From: Pardosa pseudoannulata
Taxonomy: Eukaryota; Arthropoda; Arachnida; Araneae; Lycosidae
Direction of reading: 5' to 3'
DNA length: 64,000 nt
Assembly: GCA_032207245.1 (NCBI GenBank)
Contig: CM063502.1
Coordinates: forward strand, 49,222,404 to 49,286,403
How positions within the stretch are numbered: position 1 is the stretch's first letter; every line of letters begins with the position of its first letter. The position numbers were made by a program, and so were the translations under genes. The notes under the pieces are model-generated. The model was not told where the DNA came from. It saw only the letters and a list, made by a program, of their open reading frames with translations, and did not search any database. Below are positions 63,330 through 64,000 of the stretch, piece by piece.

Positions 63330-64000
63330 GCAAAAGTTTTAGCGTCTAAAGAAAAAAAAAAACTCAGCTTTTTTTAAAGAATTGTTGCGGTTTTGTTTGC
63401 AACCCTTTTTAGTTTGTAGGTTTCAGTGGGGGTTATAATTTTCTCTACCAAATTAGATCTGAAAAAGAGAATAATTTGCAAATATTTGCAACAATTGTTA
63501 TTGATGTTATATGTTTTCTAATAAAGTAACTCGTTAATCTATCTTCAAACAAAATATGTAATTTGGTATTTTAATTGCTTTAAGGGACTTCAGTATTTGT
63601 TTATAATATGGGGTTTTGAATAAATAGGATCATTCATACGTAAAGTTCTATTTAATTTCTAAAAAAGCAAGAAAAAGAGGATTAAGCAGATAACGTATAC
63701 AAAAAAGTTTTTAAGTAACTTTATCATTTGCAAAATATGTGGATTCTAGATTTACATCCAATCTACAGGTTATTTTCTTTAAATAACTAGAAATATCTAA
63801 AAATTTCCTTTACAAACAAAGTGCTGTAGTCCAAAGTAAATGTTTTAGTGTATGAAGAAAAATAACTTTTTTAAAAGGTATTATTGGGGTTAGGTTTGTA
63901 ACCTCTCCTGTTTCTGGATCTTAATTTGGTTTATAATTTTCTCTTCCAAATTAGATCTAAAAAGCAAATAATGCGCAAATAGTTTAGCGAATAGTTAAAA
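63330..64000. repeat. Diverged duplication, ~490-bp spacing, running off the window
   Basis: TTATAATTTTCTCTACCAAA with TTAGATCTGAAAAAG near 63434 and TTATAATTTTCTCTTCCAAA with TTAGATCTAAAAAGC near 63931, each preceded by a similar ATTGTTGCGGTTTTGTTTG-like stretch. Confidence 0.75.

Overview
This is a very AT-rich stretch of animal nuclear DNA. It has long (AT)n and (AC)n microsatellites, intron-style splice signals, tRNA-derived SINEs and several classes of DNA transposon remnants. Nothing resembles a bacterial gene, operon, CRISPR array or phage. The one clear protein-coding locus is an arthropod-type myogenic bHLH factor (MyoD/Myf5/nautilus family). Together with the SINE type and a degenerate multicopy 'RFHQD...GRWN...ADYCW' element gene, this suggests an arthropod, perhaps a chelicerate. 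The species is not determinable from what I can see.

Layout. 0-9 kb: a dead mariner fragment, a degenerate multicopy element gene, an 818-bp hAT element with a transposase relic, a TTAA-flanked MITE and Helitron copy 1. 9-12 kb: a less AT-rich block, a 341-bp tandem duplication, and an old ~210-bp tandem array interrupted by a SINE. 12-18 kb: AT-rich sequence, a TTAA MITE, a hAT MITE, and Helitron copy 2 carrying a nested SINE. 18.2-18.7 kb: a CpG-containing block ending in a good splice donor, a candidate promoter plus leader exon. 19-40 kb: mostly gene-poor AT-rich sequence, with a purine-rich ~80-bp degenerate minisatellite (23 kb), a palindromic MITE (24.4 kb), very long microsatellites, diverged interspersed repeats and tandem duplications.

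40.67-42.66 kb: the large coding exon of the myogenic factor on the + strand, with acceptor and donor splice sites and the complete Cys/His-rich and bHLH region. A possible 50-nt second coding exon lies near 45.7 kb. The 3' end of the gene was not found. 43-64 kb is probably intron plus intergenic sequence. It holds microsatellites, SINE fragments, Helitron copies 3 and 4, a locally duplicated block at 54-59 kb with a TTAA MITE whose empty site is visible in the sister copy, and a 474-bp tandem duplication.

The mobile elements look decayed or non-autonomous; none appears able to encode an active transposase. The most informative structures are nested insertions whose empty sites can be read inside this same window. 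I found no convincing undescribed enzymatic or defence system. The most unusual gene feature is the ~570-residue N-terminal extension of the MyoD-family protein.
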